Source: an uncultured Brachyspira sp. (GTDB taxonomy: Bacteria > Spirochaetota > Brachyspiria > Brachyspirales > Brachyspiraceae). From it: DNA of 32,610 nt. Under the pieces are notes generated by a model, which ran no database searches, was not told where the DNA came from, and saw only the letters and a list, made by a program, of their open reading frames with translations. This document shows, piece after piece, positions 30,616-32,610 of this stretch. The stretch covers positions 1 through 32,610 of the forward strand of contig CASGDY010000006.1 in NCBI GenBank assembly GCA_949300355.1, in the 5' to 3' direction. The translations under genes and the position numbers were made by a program. Every line of letters begins with the position of its first letter. Positions within the stretch are counted from its first letter, which is position 1.

Positions 30616-31347
30616 ATGAATTATTCTTATGACAGAGAAGAATTAAAAAAAGAAAAGATTAATGCACTCAAAGCTGTATTAAAACCAATTATTTTTATCT
30701 ATTATAGAAGCGACAGTATTTTTTACAAAATAGCTGCCAGGTTGATATTAGGATTTATTATTGCTTTTATTTTATTCGGTATTTTTACTTTATTCATAAG
30801 AATTGATAGAATGAAAAGTTCTACAATGATGAATACCATAGAGCCTAATGAAATATTAATCACTTCTAAATTAAGATATGGTATTGCATTAAAACCTTTT
30901 GTATCATCTCTTACAGGAAAAACTATTATATTCTCAAGACCCAAGAGGGGAGATATTGTATTTATGATAGATCCCAGAACTGAAAAAGAATTCTTTTTAA
31001 AAAGATTTGCTTCATACTTTGTTTATTTTATAACTTTTGGAAATGTTAATATATCGAATACCAGATATTTAATAAAAAGAGTAGTAGGTCTTCCAAATGA
31101 AACTATAGAGATAAGAAATAAGGTTGTTTATATAAACGGAGAAGTTCTCAATGAACCTTGGGCTAATGTGGAATTTGACGGCAGGATATTAGATGCCGAA
31201 GTGTCCACAAGAGATAATTTCGGTCCTTATATTATAGGATACAATGAATATTTTGTGCTTTCTGATAATAGAGATTATGGTTATGACAGCAGAGATTTCG
31301 GAAATGTGCATTTCTCTAATATAGACGGAAAAGTGATTTCTAAATAA
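30616..31347 (+). CDS. signal peptidase I-like protein with atypical active site
   Basis: The 243-residue protein has a cytoplasmic N-terminus, one membrane span (about 43-62) and the S26 fold. R-G-D-I-V-F, Y-L-I-K154-R-V-V-G-L-P with the general-base lysine, and D-N-R-D-Y-G-Y-D-S-R-D-F-G are all present. The catalytic box, normally S-M-x-P-T-L, reads T70-M-M-N-T-I, so the nucleophile position is Thr and the usual Pro is Asn. Gly222 also replaces the serine of the usual G-D-N-R-x-x-S. It lies 35 bases after gatC and is probably cotranscribed. It may be a diverged active threonine enzyme, an inactive paralogue, or have another role; a normal LepB is expected elsewhere in the genome. Confidence 0.75.
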   Translation: MNYSYDREELKKEKINALKAVLKPIIFIYYRSDSIFYKIAARLILGFIIAFILFGIFTLFIRIDRMKSSTMMNTIEPNEILITSKLRYGIALKPFVSSLTGKTIIFSRPKRGDIVFMIDPRTEKEFFLKRFASYFVYFITFGNVNISNTRYLIKRVVGLPNETIEIRNKVVYINGEVLNEPWANVEFDGRILDAEVSTRDNFGPYIIGYNEYFVLSDNRDYGYDSRDFGNVHFSNIDGKVISK

Positions 31348-31375
31348 TGAAAATATTTCTAATCAATATAATTTT

Positions 31376-32610
31376 ATGAAACTTAATTATAGTCATACAT
31401 TATATGCTAGTTATATAGGATATGTGAATCAGGCCATCATAAATATATTTCCTCCTCTAGTTTTTATAATGTTTCAGAAAGATTTTAATATATCATTAAC
31501 TCATATAGGTTTGCTTTCTTCTTTTAATTTTTCCGTTCAAATGATTATAGATTTTTGGCAATTAAATTTATTGATAAAATCGGATATAGAATACCTATAG
31601 TAGCTGCACATATATTTTCAGCTTTAGGATTATTTTTACTTGGCATACTTCCTTTTTATATTGAGCCTTATACTGCAATACTTGTATGCTTTTTTATTAA
31701 TGCAATAAGCGGAGGATTAATAGAAGTTTTAGTTAGTCCTATAGCGGAGGCACTTCCTGAAAAACAAAAGACTAAAGCTATGAATATACTGCATTCATTT
31801 TATTGTTGGGGTTTTATGGCTGTGGTTATATTTTCAACTTTATATTTCAATATATTCGGCATTGAAAATTGGAGATATATGTCTATGATTTGGGCTATTA
31901 TTCCATTTATCAATATATTTTTATTTGCAAATGTGCCTCTTAATGTATTAAAAACTCATGAAGATAATATGAATAGTGATAATACAGTTTCTATAAGGAA
32001 GTTATTATCTGTAAAAATAGTTTTAATATTTGTTATACTTATGATATGTGCTGGTGCAAGCGAGCAGTCAATAGCTCAATGGGTATCATTATTTGCAGAA
32101 TTAGGACTCAATGTTAATAAAAATATAGGAGATATATTCGGTGCTTGTATGTTCGCATTCTGTATGGGTATAGTGAGACTTATTTATGGAATGAAGTCTG
32201 AAAGCATTAATATAGAAAAGTCTTTGATTGTATCAGCATTTTTCTGTATTATAGGGTATTTTGTAACCGTGTTTAGTCCTTATGCATTCTTATCATTAAT
32301 AGGATGCGGTATTTCAGGTTTATCAGTGGCTATAATGTGGCCTTCTGTATTTTCTCTTGCTGCTAAAAATTATAATAGTGGAGGCACTGCCATGTTTGCA
32401 TTGCTTGCTTTGGCTGGTGATGTTGGCTGTTCTATAGGACCTGGTATAGTTGGGCTTGTTTCAAATAATAGAAATATTTCTGATAGATTTAGTTTTATGT
32501 TGATTAATAGTGATTATATACAAGCAGGATTAAAAATAGGTATATTATTCGCTGTAATATTTCCTGTAATTATGTTTATAGTTTTAATATTATTCAAAAA
32601 TAGAAAAAAC
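31376..32610 (+). pseudogene. MFS transporter, frameshifted in a T run, 3'-truncated by window
   Basis: The ATG at 31376 opens a frame with membrane segments that stops at 31598-31600. A second frame is fully open from about 31557 to the last base and continues the same fold. If the run of five T at 31552-31556 were six, the product would read I-I-D-F-L-A-I-K-F-I-D-K-I-G-Y-R-I-P-I-V without a break. The D-K-I-G-Y-R-I-P part is the typical MFS loop 2-3 motif. About ten further spans follow, with A-G-A-S-E-Q-S-I-A-Q-W and G-D-V-G-C-S-I-G-P-G, as in MFS sugar-type permeases. There is no clear ribosome site. The shift may be a sequencing error, recent decay or slippage. Confidence 0.75.

Noticed and set aside
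1-32610. CRISPR array, prophage, insertion sequence or defence system
   Set aside because: No regularly spaced repeats, transposase, integrase, phage structural or nuclease/toxin-type genes were found on either strand.

Overview
The window looks like chromosomal DNA of a Brachyspira-type spirochaete. It is very AT-rich, nearly every exported protein carries a spirochaete-style lipobox, and it holds a FlbB/MotE-like flagellar collar protein, an Lpt-type envelope cluster and an ABC transporter laid out like the 'bit' operon described in Brachyspira hyodysenteriae. The genus call is inference from gene content and style; no marker gene such as 16S rRNA is present.

Layout, left half, mostly + strand. 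At 1-787 lies the 3' part of a polytopic membrane protein with one frameshift. It is followed by an orphan TrpX-type substrate-binding lipoprotein (893-1858), truA, tRNA-Ser(UGA) and tRNA-Arg(CCU). A tightly overlapping kdsC-lptC-lptA-lipoprotein cluster follows (2977-6342). A putative outer-membrane protein (6600-7415) then leads into three tandem paralogous lipoproteins (7438-13148); copies 2 and 3 each sit behind a nearly identical terminator-promoter-palindrome cassette. A small lipoprotein (13261-13647) ends the + strand block at a long bidirectional hairpin.

Middle, - strand. secA (13737-16679) and an M30-like zinc-peptidase lipoprotein (17015-18361) come first. Next is a Bit/Fbp/Afu-type ABC importer: a fused permease, an ATPase, and two binding lipoproteins about 85% identical by eye, with matching hairpins between cistrons. 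Just upstream of these lies the collapsed remnant of a third binding-protein gene. The flbB-like gene and an acetate/succinate-type transporter follow.

Right end. A - strand cell-elongation operon runs mrdA (PBP2), rodA and a response regulator fused to a SpoIIE/PP2C phosphatase. It is divergent from a + strand group: gatC, a signal-peptidase-I-like protein whose catalytic serine position is threonine, and an MFS transporter that is frameshifted in a T run and runs off the window.

No clear novel defence system, CRISPR array, prophage or insertion sequence is visible. The most unusual material is the tandem lipoprotein family with its palindromic promoter cassette, the degraded third binding-protein copy, the two T-run frameshifts, and the atypical signal-peptidase-like protein.
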